DNA of 64,000 nucleotides from Pseudoscleropodium purum (GCA_963969395.1 OZ017797.1:30752001-30816000); one strand, 5' to 3'. Positions 24,868 to 37,935 are shown, numbered from the stretch's first letter. Notes: generated by a model not told the origin, from the sequence alone. Numbers and translations: made by a program.

Positions 24868-27800
24868 TTACATCCGGTCTTCTCGTTGCCTAGGAGCGCA
24901 CTTAATAATCTCGTCCACACGGAGGATCATTTCGGACGCCTCAGTTGCGGACAACAAGACCGCTTGCTTCACCTTAAATGACTCATAGATGCCGAGCTTC
25001 TCCATATCTCCAACCTGAAGGAAGGAGAGAACAGTCCACACCATCATCAAAACGCATCACTTGGAGCATCAACAGAAACAAAGCGGGAATGCAAGAATTA
25101 CGTACGAAACCCCTTCGAGGACAAACACAAATGAAAAGAGGAAAATGAAGAAGACTCAGAGCTGTACCTCGCCAGAAATGACATCAATGCCGGACCTGCA
25201 ACCATCTTCGGAGTGAGCAGCCCGTAATTCGGACACTAATTCCGCACTATCCAAACCAGCATTGTCGGCGATAGTCGTGGGAATGGCTCTCAACGCAGTT
25301 GCAAAGGCGTCAATAGCAAGAGACTTCTTTCCTGCGGTTTTACGGCCAAGTTCCTCCACGCGCCTAGCCATCAAAAACTCGGGCCACCCACCGCCCCAGA
25401 TGACACGGCTGTCTTGAACTGTTTGGACTAACACGCAGAGGGCGTCATGGAGGGACCGCTCAGCTTCATCTAACACATGGGAACTGCCAAAGATAAACAA
25501 CGCCTATCAGGGAGTGCCAGGGGCAAAAGACAAAATAGTTTACAGCGGCTAAGAGCGTTCCCTGAATCCACAAACTGAATGGATCCAGGAAAAGGTGAAA
25601 GAAAAAGAAACACAAACCATAGGCAAATACAATAAACACAAAATACAGGGGAGCATCCGTCCAGATAATGCAAAAAACAACCATCACATACACCACAAAA
25701 TCAACCCTCCAACAACACGACAAGCAAACTGCAAGGAGCCGATGCAAATTGAAATACAGGTGGGCAATACAAACCTGGCACCACGGAGGACAATGGTACA
25801 AGCCTGTCCCAGGGCGACACCTGAAAAGTGGATGAGTCTGTCTTCACCAATCATGATCTCCTCAATCAACTTGCAATGGCCCAGCTTCACATTCGCAGGG
25901 TCATTGAACGTTGAAGTGATTTCTCCTCCGGTAACAAGGGCCAAACGTTCTATTCCCTCAAAATCAGCATGCTCGATGGCCATGATTCCAGCGTCTGCGA
26001 ACAGCTCCTCGGGGTAGTTATAAATAAGCTGCCTATTCACAAAGCAATTAATACCATGTTTCAAGATGTTCTCCACTTTGTTCTTCATTTTGATCTTCTC
26101 GGCCGCCTCAATGTCGGCCACCTTGGACATGGCATCCACACGCACACGGGCACCGTAGATCTTCACCTTGTCGGTATCCATGGCAGTATTAGCTACAAGA
26201 ATGTTCGCATTTTCAATGCGTTTGGGTTGACCGACTCCTATCTTCTTGTCCAAAATGAACCTGCAACCCACAAAAATCCGATAAACGTAAATACAAGGGA
26301 AACACAAGCTGAAAATCTGAGAACATTCGAAACAGCACACATGGACTCGTTAGTTTAGTAAGAGTACCCCTCATCCAAAAAGGAATCTTTCAATGCTCCA
26401 CCGCACTTCTTAATGATCTGGATGGCCTCCATATTCGTACTACCCTGCATTCATTTCACATCGAACACTTCAGCCACATACAATCAAAGGATAACCTCGA
26501 ACACATACGGTAGTAGTCATAAGCGACAACCTACACGCCATAGTAGTTGCAGAAAAACGATAAGGAGGAAATTCGGGTGCGAGCAATTGCTGACTTGACA
26601 ATCGATACGTCTCACACAAGTGATAATCGGGATAAACAAAGCTTCACCTTCAGTCTCAGAACAGCATCAACAGCCAGATTGGCGAAGTGCACTTTATCCT
26701 GGGACAAGATTTTAGAGCTCAGAGTTGTCATCGCAATATTCACCAGATCTGACCTGAATTGCTCTGCAACACATGCACAAGTCCCCAATCAGAAACATAA
26801 ATAAACCACTGCTCTTCCCAGATATTCTATCATGATACAACGCCACATCGACGTCTCTGCCATTTGGAAAGTCAATGATCTCTGACGGGAGAAAAGGACG
26901 GAAGGAAGATCGCCCAGTACCTAAGTCGTCTTTGTTATTACGCACAGCAGCTTCGAGAGTACTACGTGCAGCCTCAGATGCCATGCGATATCCTGCATGC
27001 ACAATAAACAGCAATGCGGTCAATCACGTGAATGTGTACACGAAGCATAAAGTGTGCAACTTCTAAAGATGCCACAAACGGTGCAATCTTCTACTGAATT
27101 AAGAAATGATTTTTGAAGATCGGTGCTCTAATCGACAATCATATTCAGAAGAACAGGTTCGGGTAGAACAAACAGCTCCACCAGACAGAAAGAGCGGACG
27201 CCAACAAACGACACTCAGTTACACTAGCATACACAGCTTGTGGCAGGTTCCACAGACCTGCAATGATGGTCATAGGATGAATCTTGAGTGCAATCAACTT
27301 CTCTGCCTCCCGAAGCAACTCCCCAGCCAAAACTACTACAGATGTGGTGCCGTCTCCTACCTCATCGTCTTGCACTTTGGAGATATCTGCCAAAGAATAA
27401 CAGATGGCACGGCCGAAAATCCCATCAATAACCTCCCCGACGCAAACAACCATTTAGCGAAGAAGAGCACGCTCTATGAAGAAAACCACTTAAGAACTTA
27501 CAGAAATTTACAGACTTTCCAGGATACGAAATCAGACACAAAAACTCTAAACTAGTTGTCTACATTAGACTCAAGAAATCGTGTCGCATAGTGTAAATAG
27601 ACTGCAGCGGATATTAATTAGGGACAAAGCCCTTCCAAAATGGGGATAGCTACACCAAAAAATCACTTCATAAACTACAAACTCGGATTTAACGGAAAAC
27701 CTCTGGATAGAGCAAGAAAAGTACCTTTGAGGAACTTTCAGATTTAAAATAAACTAACCATACACTAAGAGAGATAATGAGGTTCCGCACGAGTTGCAGG

Positions 27801-29783
27801 AGGCATGATAAAAGACGCACCCACAAGGACTTTGGCAGCTGGGTTATCCACATGCAGCGACTTCAAAATAGTAGCCCCATCATTCGTAACGGTTATGTTG
27901 TGCCCGCGACCCGTCGATTGTAAAATCTTGTCCTGTGAACAAAATCAAAGCACGTGGAATGTTGATGACGGGGAGTTCCTCGTATGAAATGCCTAAAAAA
28001 GAATGATGTCACAGGCTTTCCAATGCTTTTAGACTCTAATGTGGAAAAACGAACCACAGTATCAGACCTTATTATGGCCTTTTGATACGTGGTACGTAGC
28101 ATTTCAAAGGCCTGCATCGAGCAGAATAATGATACCACTTGCAACGTGCTGCATAAACCACCTACTCAAAGGGAGAAAACTACATACCATTCCTTTGGGA
28201 CCAAGGGTGCTTTTCACAAGATCTGCTATTGCCATTGCACCAATAAAGGAGGCCTGCGAGATGACGACAAGAAAACGATCACTTCAAAGAAGACATCAAA
28301 CTCCATCTTTACAAACACGTAGGAAGCATTTTGTTTTTCAGAGGAGGGTCGCAAATGTACAACAGGAATTTCCCTCAATGCGAAGGCAATAACTGACGGA
28401 AGGCACATTCATGATGCTCTCAAGCTGGAAAGTAGAAACTTTCTGGGATACTTACGATCGCTTGCTCTACTGAAACATGAAGTGGACTAAGAATATCTAT
28501 TTTTTATGAACATGAAGTGAGAACATGGAAACGTACTGGTGGGTCCCACACGAATACAAACGCTGTTCCGATACAGCAACTTCGACAATTCATCAAAATT
28601 ACCAAAGGAGAACCATAGATTTCTGTTCAAGGAGTGTATCATGCTAACATAGCAGATGATCAGAGGATTGCAACATACCATCCTAGCACGCTCGCCTTTC
28701 TCTTCCATGGCATCTGGCTTAAACAACTCCCCCTGAGAATGATTGCAAAAGTTACACGAAATCAGCAGATTTCACCACGCCTTTCCAATTGAAACAAGAA
28801 AGAATTCTGTGCGAACCAGTCTAAAAAGTTCAGCTACACTGGGTCTAAACCCTAATGCATGACCTTTGCAATGTCGATCGATCGATCGATCAATTGACTG
28901 GAATAAGTAAACCCTACCGTCCTGCAGTTTAACAAAGAAACAGACTATTTTCTAAAATAACATTAATCCTCGATGCATAATAACTGTCCGACCGCGAATG
29001 AACGAAGTGAAGGCCCTTCAATGCACATCCAGGTCGGAAAATGAGTCTAGATTCAAAGTGCGACATCCACTGAGTGTGACATTAAAATGTTCCACCATTT
29101 CATTCCGAAGAAACTGTTCCCTGTACGCGACTAAGTTCTCATAAACCCTAACAGTAAGCGGCACCTTCTATGCCTCAAAAACTTCACAAACCCCTCAACA
29201 CACATCCAATTCCAATATCTCGCTCGAATAGCATCGCTCTCGTCACCTTAAATTATCCAAATAGTGTAGTAATAAAAATACAAGAACAGTGACGCTAGCA
29301 ACCGTCTCCTACCAATTCGGACCCAGGTAGGTTTAGAAATGGCTGAACATCCATGTCTGCTACTATAAAACATCCTCTGTAGTCAACCACAAAATACAAC
29401 AAGTATCCTGTAAGGCTCCAAAAATCATACTGTAACCTAATCCGTAAGCTCCCGCACCGTCCAAGTACACATCACTAGAAGGCACTATGCCTACCCTCTC
29501 TCCAAAACGTTACCACAGTCAAGATGTACAAAGTGAAGTCCGTTTCGGTTGCGTTACCGATCCTGCCTCAGCAGTATCGCCTTTCGTCTTCTTCAAACGA
29601 AAACCTCCGTTTCCATTCAGAACCGAAAACGACGCAATCCCGTTTCCCAACCCTAAAAATTGAAAACCACTGCCCCTTGGAGGCGGATGGAGACCAGCGA
29701 CGACAGCAATCGCCGCTGGCGGTCCAATGCGGAGTTGCGAAGTGATCGCAGGAGAGGGAGAAAGGGAGTACCGTGGTGGCCAT
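24868..29783 (-). CDS. CCT2: T-complex protein 1 subunit beta (CCT2), 528 aa, 11 exons
   Basis: Subunit of the cytosolic chaperonin TRiC/CCT, an ATP-driven hetero-oligomeric double ring that folds actin, tubulin and other proteins. Exons in transcript order: 29783-29772, 28732-28679, 28253-28188, 27932-27821, 27386-27258, 26992-26921, 26763-26648, 26444-26368, 26260-25775, 25483-25168, 25014-24868. The total of 1587 nt is in frame, and every intron is GT-AG. Group II chaperonin signatures are intact: KSTLGPKGM with [37 protein letters not shown] (ATP site with catalytic Asp), GGGWPE, and the beta-specific [19 protein letters not shown] and [18 protein letters not shown]. The length equals the family norm (about 527-535). 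Exon 1 holds only four codons (MATT) before a 1039-bp intron. This start is chosen because it gives frame and length, but it is the least certain part. Introns contain stop-rich AT sequence. Confidence 0.95.
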
Positions 29784-31064
29784 GGTGGATGAAGCGAATG
29801 GCGGAGACGGCGTCACTGAGTTTGCGAGATGCAAGTCACGAGCTCGGCCTCGCAGCGTCAAATGCTTCGGTTGCGTTGCGACAAGTCTTGGCGACAAGGA
29901 ACTACACCTCAAAGAAGGCTGCGCTGCAGGCCATGGTTCGTTTAGCACTGGTGACCGGGCTGACCGGTTGTCGTTTCTCTATGGGAAGGGGGTTTTAGGT
30001 TTAAGGATCTTAACAGCTCAGGGCCGACACCTTTTCCAGGGAAGCGACATGGTGAAAGGGAACAACTCCAACAATATTTTCTAAGAAAACACCATCCACC
30101 AAAGAAGATATCCAACCGTACATTTAGATAGCTTCCTAGTCGAGGTAGGGTGTGATGAAAAAATTCTACTCATGCATGAATTCAATTAGGAGATTATACA
30201 GGTTCAGTTGAAGAGATAAGTTGGTAATCTGATCTTGATTTTATAATTGGCAACACCTTCTTCGGGATAGCTATCACCAAAACTTTGAATAAGGCGTGAA
30301 TTTTTAGAATACACATGGCTACAATATATGTGATGTGTTTGGCCAAAAAAAATCTAGAAATGTTGTAATTCTTGAAGCTACTTGATACGGGTTAGTAATG
30401 AAGCTATAAAGATTTGATTAGGGGAGTTTACAAGAAATAATTTGTAGGTAATTATGCAGCCTGCGTTTTGGAAATCTCACCGGTGGGAATTGCCTTTGTA
30501 ATGACTTCAACACCTGTAATTTCTTAGGTGCATTTTTACTATACAGATTTTGAGCAATGGAGTTGTCAATCTACATGCCTCTATTGAAGGGGATGCCCCC
30601 CTAATGGGTTGGTCACCTGGACCTCATCATGATGACTGTATCAATGATAGTTTCATACATGGAATGGGAATCGATGACAATTCCATACATGGAATGGAAA
30701 TTGACAATGGAAATCCAAATGGGCCACACAAAATTGGGGACTTAGCCCATATAAATATAATAAACAAAATGTGTCTTACAAAGGAGGTCCATAGGCAAGA
30801 AAATTGTGAAAATCTATAGAACACAACCCAAATTCTAGATGACAACTTTGCTAGTTATGTAGCTATGGAAGCTCTATGAGGTGCCCAACCAAGCAAGATA
30901 TGACATTGTAGATGCTACATATAAGCTTTCAAAAAAGCAACTATAAAAGTCTGGTTGGAGACGACAAATACTGAAATCCAACGCTCATACCTAAGCACCC
31001 TTCTTTCCTTGTTTGAACCGTTGAATTCTTTGCAACCAATTAGCTCCTACAAGTGCAAACGAAC
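29784..31064. other. CCT2 5' flank and degraded intergenic DNA
   Basis: Positions 29784-30060 are CG-rich and should contain the CCT2 promoter and 5' UTR, though no specific element was fixed. An 89-codon open stretch at 30550-30819 (+) contains a short tandem repeat (CATGGAATGG.AAT.GA, about 30650-30715). It resembles nothing known and is probably transposon debris, given the piggyBac relic next to it. Confidence 0.4.
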
Positions 31065-33130
31065 TTAGACTTGAGGTAGAATTCTTGCAACCCAGTGAAC
31101 CCACTTAGCATTGGAGTGTACCTTTCGATAACAAGTTTCCTCGCATAAATAAGCACCATTACAACTAGGGCACATCCGTCCAACTTTGCATCCACACAAA
31201 ATACACTAACGTTGAATTTTGCCAACTTGTTTAGAGTAGTGAAGGCTTCGGGGATTCAAATTGAAGGGCCTGCATGTACGCCCAAGTGTCACTAATGGCT
31301 CGGTCAACCACTGTGCAACCTTGTAATCGTATTGTAGTCGAGTCATCAACTTCAAGGGATTCCCACTTGTAGCTAAAAAAGCTTCCCGGAATAAAATGTA
31401 GGCATTGCATAAAGAAGAATCAAGAATAAATAGTAAGATCCTATGCCACCACTTGTGCGACTAGAGTTGTGCAATATATTCTTGTCTCCATTGATCAACA
31501 ACATCTACACCTTGCATCATCTCTTGGTATTCAACTTGAATAGGACTTGTATTGAAAGGTATGTGTGTTTGGCCAATCCACCAATTTGTTGTCATATTGT
31601 CTCTCAAAATTGGATCCACAAAAGTGTTGAGTAAACATACAAGATTATTGTTAAACCAAAGGGCAACACCCATCTACCTAGATTGGTGCATGTTTGTGCA
31701 CAACAACCCTCGTTCACCTTCAAGGCCCATTACAATCTCCTACAATCGCTTTGGCATTCCAATTCAATTGGTTTTGCACATTCTAGTAGCCCAAAAACCT
31801 TCCTTCAGCAATTCATCATGCAATGCAGGAGACGTGAAATAATGATCTATTACTACTACGTAGCCTCTATGCTTTAGGTCAACTACGAGTATCAAGACAA
31901 CATCACAACCTTGACCGCCAAAATGTTTCGGTTTAGGTTCTTTTTTAGCACCATTGACCTTGACAGGCACTATATTCAACAACTTCTTTGCCTCTACATT
32001 TCCTTTCCTTCCTAGATACACTTCCATGTTCCACATATATTGAGATTTACTATTTGCTAGCCCCCAAATCTTAATCTCATGCTTTATTGGCTTTGCTGGC
32101 AAGTACTATTTGAATTGGCAATATCGTCCACTATTTTGAATCATGATCTCATCAATTGTTAGATGCCTCTCACAATTGCAGAGAGACTTTGAGATTGCTA
32201 CAAATTTGTCAAAAAACCATTGACACTTTTCAAGTTTATCATATGTGGGACTATCTTTATCTATTTCCAGCATTTCATTATTGACTAAGTGTAGTGATTG
32301 AAGAATTTGTTCAAATCTATCTTGAGACATTACTGACTTCACTAAAGGGTAACCAAAGAACACTCTCCCCTCCTAGTATGATCTAACCTATAGGAGTCTT
32401 TTGAGACCCATATACACACAGATTCCAAGCCATGCTAACAAATCTTTCTTATTTATGTCACACCATGATTCACCGCCGTTTGTTTTGGCACTATTATGTT
32501 GACAAGCTTGACACGCATACAAATTAGTTTGCACACAAATTTGATCTAGGGTCTCATTTGGCCAGAATTTAAGAAAAAATTCATGTGGTTTTAGCTTATG
32601 CCTAAGCAATCGAAGCTTTGACCTAGTTTTTGGACCACTAAAATTATTCCTATTGCCCAATAGTATTCCTTCGATCTCTTGCGAGTGTGCATTATTGTAA
32701 TGATGAAGGAAATCAAAATTCTCAAAATTGATGTCCTTAATTGGATCCAGCACTACATTACTATCGTTGAAGTTACACTCCATATTGTCCCAATCGGAAT
32801 TACCTGAATCAAAGTTGCGAAAATCTCCAAATTATGCTGCCCAATTTGGGTCTTTATCATTCGAAGCTCTCATTACTTCGGCCTCCAAATTTGTCTACCT
32901 TGTTGCATCATACCCAAGCCAAGGGGGGAATGCGTACTGCCACAATTGTTGTGAATTAGGTTCTAAGGATGGAGTTACTTTGTCAGGGACTTCTTGTAAG
33001 GGAGGGACTTCAAGGTCGGGTGCCACAACAAATACTCCAAGCTTCGTGGTAACAACGGTGTTGAAAAGTCCGAATCAAAGCCATGAGATTGTAGCCGAAC
33101 TCACAAAAGGCTTGCAACATCTGCTCCAAT
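31065..33130 (-). pseudogene. piggyBac transposase (DDE_Tnp_1_7 type), 11 nonsense codons, frame preserved
   Basis: One minus-strand frame of about 2 kb reads as a piggyBac transposase from N- to C-terminus: the LLAWLGICVYMGL helix (about 32400), FGYPLVKSVMSQDRFEQIL (about 32350-32300), LTIDEIMIQNSGR with the first catalytic Asp, YLPAKPIKHEIKIWGLA, VVVIDHYFTSPALHDELL with the second Asp, GVDVVDQ with the third, SHKWWHRILLFILD, and a C-terminal Cys/His zinc domain (CILCGCK, CPSC, C..TCYRKVH). All three catalytic aspartates and the zinc ligands are present. In-frame stops lie at 33075, 32895, 32832, 32388, 32373, 32106, 31764, 31740, 31674, 31461 and 31206 (eight TAG, one TAA, two TGA), without any frameshift. 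The final TAA at 31065 may be natural. Element ends were not found. piggyBac is common in animals and unusual in plants. Confidence 0.88.
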
Positions 33131-33149
33131 TTGGGAACAATGCATGACC

Positions 33150-34895
33150 GGAACACAAAGCACACTCAAAAAACTTGAGAAGTCTACCATGTAATTTGCT
33201 TCACTCGTCACAACATGGACAAATTCTTGCTGGACTTTGCCTTGTATAAACTATGATACTTCATAGTCAAGAGTGAATTGAAAGAAGGCCCTTGTAACAT
33301 TCACTCTAAATCCAACCCTGTCATCACCTTCAAATGCTATGCCTTGATCTTCTCGTCTCCGATCACTACAGGCCTCAATTTCATATTGTCCGTACCAATT
33401 AAGCGAATCACTTTCATGAGACATTGGTGATGTACCCTTCCTCTTGGCTGCTGACTTACTCACCTTGCTACAACTACAATTTGACGCCACTTTTGTATCA
33501 ATAAGTTGCAAGGCTACACTACAAATATCCAAATTGCATGACGATTGATGCCTCGTTTCATCTTCCTCAATAAAACTTTGTAGCCGATGGACCCTATGCC
33601 AATAATAATCAACAACCTCCAAATCATTGATTACTAGCCCCACCTTTGTAGCTTGGTCAACCACATTGATACCTTCCAACAAATTTTGAACAATGCTACC
33701 TCCAACCAAACCAACATTACATTGAGGCCAAAGGGCAATAGGAGAGCGATCATTGTTAATCAAAATTTGGGGTGGACTCCATCCCTCCGGCATTGTTGAG
33801 TAAACATATTCTAGTGTGAGTTGTATTTGACTCGGTCCTCCATGACCTTGCTTTCCTCTATTGCCCTTCCCATCACAACTTCTCCTTCCTCTTTTGGTCC
33901 TAGTTCCACCAAGTTCCCCTCTTCCCCCTTGACTACCAATTCCTCCACAAACATCCTTCTCTTCCCTTTCTAGCTAACACAACCTCCTTGCCTAGCTCCT
34001 CCACCCCTTCTTCCTTGAAGACCCTTTCTTCCATCAACTCTTCCAAGGACTATAATCGGCTCCTCTGATTCACTTTCAGAGTAGGGGCATTCCTTCCCCT
34101 TCTCCAATTCAAAATGACGATTTTCCTATAGACTCATTGCTACTCTCAATAGAGGTGGATTCACATGGTGCGGCTTGCTTTCGTCCAACCATGCTTGCGT
34201 TGAATTGTCCAAGTTCAGGGTCCCCCACTAGAATTGTGGCACCATTGTAGATTTTGGTGGCAACAAGTTCTCCTTTCTAAAATGTTAGATGCTCACATCC
34301 TTTGACACACCCCATGTCAAAAGAGTGGAGTTTCCCTCTAGAAGGCTTTGACCCTGATTTGTGAGATTGGCCAATGGTTGTTGCTTTCCCATTGCCTAAG
34401 TACCCTCCTCCATTGTTGTAGCCAACCTTGTTAAAATCACCTTCTTCGTTTGTCTCTTCACTCTTTTCCTTGTAGCCGGATTGCGGTTGAAGAGGCTTTC
34501 TACAGCTATTGCCCTGGCCATCTCCTTCTGCAATTTTTGCTTCGGCATCTTTTTAATGTGGCCAAATCTTCCAAATTACCACTTCAATTCCTTTGGAATA
34601 TTGCCTTCTCTTTGTCCACCCAAGAATTTTTGCAACTTGAGATTTGAAGTTGTAGCGCCATTGCTTAGGTAGAAGAAATGGTCGAAGGAGATAGCTCTTC
34701 TTTATAATAGGTTGTGATCTCAAACAATCCTCACTCAAATACGACAAAACTTGAACTCTCTGAAGCCACAATGCTTCTTCACTCACCAACCACTCATCCA
34801 ATACTTCTACTTCAGCCTCCAAATGATCAAGGAATTGTATAGGTGTGCAAACATAATATGGATCCTTTTGAGGTGGATGTGATCTCATCATCGTT
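33150..34895 (-). pseudogene. Degraded unrecognised reading frame upstream of the piggyBac transposase
   Basis: Two open stretches on the same strand and in the same frame as each other (34891-34553 and 33793-33251) are joined by a Gly/Arg/Lys-rich, stop- and frameshift-containing segment (about 34080-33830). The 180-codon part begins MPEGWSPPQ and carries a Cys-rich CSCSKVSKSAAKRKG patch. It is out of frame with the transposase by one step. It may be the N-terminal region or a second protein of the same element, or an unrelated gene. I recognise no family. Confidence 0.35.
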
Positions 34896-34950
34896 TTGGC
34901 AAGCGAAGTTAATGGAATTCAAAATAGATAAGTACCCAAACTCCAGCAAC

Positions 34951-35430
34951 AGAGTGGGATAGAGACAAGCATTGTTGGATGCACCTTTGAATTTTAGCCT
35001 CCTTTTGGTACAAATTATCCATCTTCAAGTTCCTTTGGACGTTGAAGCACTCAAGCAAAGAACAACCTCACCCTAATATGACCATAGCTCTCCCAATCTT
35101 CCACTCTACCAATCCCTATTGTCCTCTCTGCGAATGCGACATCCACTACTCTAAATCCCTAATTGCCATTGCAGGCAGATCTAGCAAGGGAGTGGGACAG
35201 AGACAAACATTGTTGGGTGCATCTTTGAATTTTAGCCCACCTTTGGTACAAATTTTCCATCTTCAAGTTGTTGTGGACATTGAAGCACTCAAGCAAAGAA
35301 CAGCCTCACCCTAAGATTACCACAGCTCTTCCAATCTTCCATTCTACCAATCTCTATTGTTGTCCTAGCAAATGCGACACCTACTACTCTAAATTCCTAA
35401 TTCCCATTGCGGGTGGATCCCAACAGGACA
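34951..35430. repeat. Tandem duplication, two 238-bp copies
   Basis: AGTGGGA(T/C)AGAGACAA(G/A)CATTGTTGG starts at 34953 and again at 35191. The two units then stay aligned through GAAGCACTCAAGCAAAGAAC, CAATCTTCCA(C/T)TCTACCAAT and GCGAC(A/C)..CTACTCTAAAT. Identity is high, so the duplication is fairly young compared with its surroundings. It lies immediately upstream of the degraded frame next to the piggyBac relic. Confidence 0.9.
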
Positions 35431-35776
35431 ACCATCCTCGTGTGGATGTGAATGGCACATTTGCTAAAAGTCCGATGGAAACCTTCCAATGATGTATCCC
35501 TAGGTCAGCGTCGACATGGACCTGCCACAGCACCAAGTGACTTTGGCATACATCACCTCTAAAAGTCAGAGCAAGTTGCTCCTCTCTTGATTTGAGCAAG
35601 CCTGGTAGATGGAGGAATGGTTCAATTTTCAATTGGATGGTTTTGCTTCATTCCTAGCTTGATTCCCTACAACTTCACTTTTTAGTTCAACCCCATGTGA
35701 GCATTTGTATATAAGCTATTGCCCACCCAAATTCACTTGCAAACACTTTCTATCCACTCTAGCCCCAAGCTATCAA
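35431..35776. other. Intergenic DNA, no gene seen
   Basis: A minus-strand open stretch at 35384-35632 lacks any recognisable motif. Nothing else is supported up to the degenerate TTAA-type element that begins at 35777. Confidence 0.35.
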
Positions 35777-36700
35777 CCCCTAAATGCCCAAAGCTTTTGG
35801 GGGCTTAAGAACATCATTGCTTTTGAAGTCTTATAGATCTAATTGTCACTAAGGTATAGAAAATCTCAACTATACAATCTTTTAATATGTGTTTTGTAGA
35901 TGACGTGAATCAAATTTGGAATCATTTGGTTGTAAGGATTCCAAGATTGTAATGTTTGAGTGTTGAAAAAGGATGATGAAATTTTCTTAGCAACACATAT
36001 GGAGGTGACACTCGATTTCTAAACCTACTCAAATGAAAAAAAAAAATTAACTATAAAGTGCTTCAAAGTCAACCTACAAGCACATTTGTGAAAAAATATT
36101 TCATTCAATTGACTCATAGTGTTTGCAAAATGACTTTGAAAGGTTAAAAAAAACTACAAAATACATCTAAGGTTGAACCTCCTTCTACTAAATGCTTCTC
36201 AATCACTCATAATTTCTTGAATTGGTATAAAATTTTAACCACACAAACTAGAATAGTATAAAATACATTGCCAAATTTGTTTAATGGAAATAGACATTGT
36301 ATGAACAAAATTTCTTGGATTGGTATGAAAATTTTACCACACTCTAAAAGAAAGAGTGCAAATTTTCCAATAAGTTTTATTAAATTTAGACATTGGATGA
36401 AAAAGTTACAACACTTCAAATTAAACTTCCAAACTATGTGAGGACACTTAATTTGAGGAAATGTTTTAGTAGAACATTACTGTGTATTGGGAAGTTTTCA
36501 TTTTTTAATATACATAAATAAAAATTTCAATTTCAAGTTGAATGGAATCCAAGAACAATATTTGAGTAGAATATGCAAAAGTTATAAAAAGCCAAAGTTG
36601 AATTGGTAGATTTTCTAAAATTGTGTCCTATTTTCAATGTTCACACCTTGAAGAGAGTGCAACAAGCATTTATTTCTCTTTTTGGGGATTTTTTAGGGCT
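35777..36700. mobile_element. Degenerate piggyBac-type non-autonomous element, subfamily A copy 1
   Basis: The left end CCCCTAAATGCCCAAAGC..TTTTGGG corresponds to the clean copy at 58914 (CCCTAGAAGGCCCAAGGCCG..TTTTGGG). The homology then runs through CATCATTGCTTTTGAAGT, ATAGATCTAA, TGTCACTAAG, GATTGTAATGTTTGAGTGTTGAAAAA, and the TTGGATTGGTATGAAAATTTTACCACA internal repeats. The flanking tetranucleotide has drifted (TCAA). The right end is unclear; TTTTTTAGGGCTC near 36690 is a candidate. No coding capacity. Confidence 0.6.
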
Positions 36701-37013
36701 CTTTTTCAAAGAAGCATGCTTGGAATTGAGTGATTCTACCTTCTTGGATAGACTTTGGAACTCTACAATCTACATTTTATGAGGGAAAGTCATAGTTAAG
36801 GGGGCAAATAGAACAATCCAATATGCTAGGATCCTAGAAAAAACATTGAAATTTCTTGGCTTTGAACCAAAGTAAAGGTGATATTGTATTGACAAAAGCT
36901 AATGTGAAGAAGTGTGAGTAGCTACCTTTCTTCAAAAAATTGAGTTCTTTTTGAGAATACAAAAAAGATCAGAGAAGCATTGTTTTCTCACTATTATTTG
37001 TTTTTATTCTTAA

Positions 37014-37931
37014 CTCCTAGAGTCCCAAGGCCATTTTTCTGTCAAAAAACACTCAAAACTACCATTTTTGTTGCATTCATCCAAGAAATTAAAATAAAGT
37101 TTTTTTAGAATCTAACTATAGGATCTTGTACTTCACTTATCTTATCTCGTGTGGTAAAAATTTCATGAAATTTGACTATATAGATTGGAAGATATTAGCA
37201 TTCAAAATTGAAAAAGAAAGTTTTTTTGAACACTAGCCTACAATTTCAGATGACTTCAACTGCCATTTGTGGAATTTTTTTGCACTATAGACTTTAAATT
37301 TAATATTTTTTATGTTGAAAAATTGAGTTGAAAATCTAGAAATTTTTTTTTAAGAAAAACACACACTTTATTTTCATTCTTTAAAAAATTGTTAAGTAAA
37401 AGTAGAGCCAAGATTGAAAACAACAACTAAATCATTAGTAGCTTTTAGATGGGATTGAAATACAATAATTCCAATGGTGGGATTGTTTTAGCAAGCAAAC
37501 AAAACATTCTCAAAAAAATTGTGAAAAATTAAGAAAATTGCATTTAAAAATGATTTCTATAAGTTATTTTTTCACAAAGATGCTTAAATTGCCCAAAAAT
37601 CAAGATTGTCTTTAATTTTTTCATTATGAGTCCAAATAGAACAAATCAAAGCTTCACTTGTAGACAAAAACATGACATTTTAGGGGGAAAAATTAGAATT
37701 TTTTAAAATTTTTTAAAATTTTTTTGTGCTGCCCACCGAATTCAATTTTAGTCTTTTTGTGGTATAACTTTTTCTCCCAAGCAACAATTGAAATAAAAAC
37801 TATATTTCCACATAGCTCATTAGTTTTTCTATCTTATGGAAAAGTTTCAAAAATTTTAATAAAAAATCAAGTTCACAAGAACCAACCCAAAATCCAAATT
37901 GTCACATGAGGGGACAATGGGACTTTAGGGG
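37014..37931. mobile_element. piggyBac-type non-autonomous element, subfamily B copy 1, 918 bp
   Basis: TTAA at 37010-37013 precedes CTCCTAGAGTCCCAAGGCC. The right end, read on the minus strand, is CCCCTAAAGTCCCATTGTCC and is followed by TTAA at 37932-37935. The TIRs agree at about 13 of the first 15 positions, and the TTAA duplication plus CCCTA start are the hallmarks of piggyBac elements. The interior is AT-rich and non-coding, so transposition would need a transposase in trans, for instance a relative of the one at 31-33 kb. Confidence 0.8.
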
Positions 37932-37935
37932 TTAA

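Noticed and set aside
25595..26358. Plus-strand open frames of 129-140 codons
   Set aside because: Exact antisense shadows of CCT2 exon 9 and its flanking intron.
28870..28895. (GATC)n run
   Set aside because: A short microsatellite in the first CCT2 intron with no sign of function.
29660..30084. Overlapping plus-strand open frames opposite the CCT2 start
   Set aside because: They lie across the CCT2 promoter and first exon, match no family and look like GC-driven shadows.
31065..33130. In-frame TAG codons as evidence for a recoded stop (TAG = Gln)
   Set aside because: The intact CCT2 and LRR genes need no recoding, and TGA and TAA stops also occur in the same frame. Decay explains all of them.
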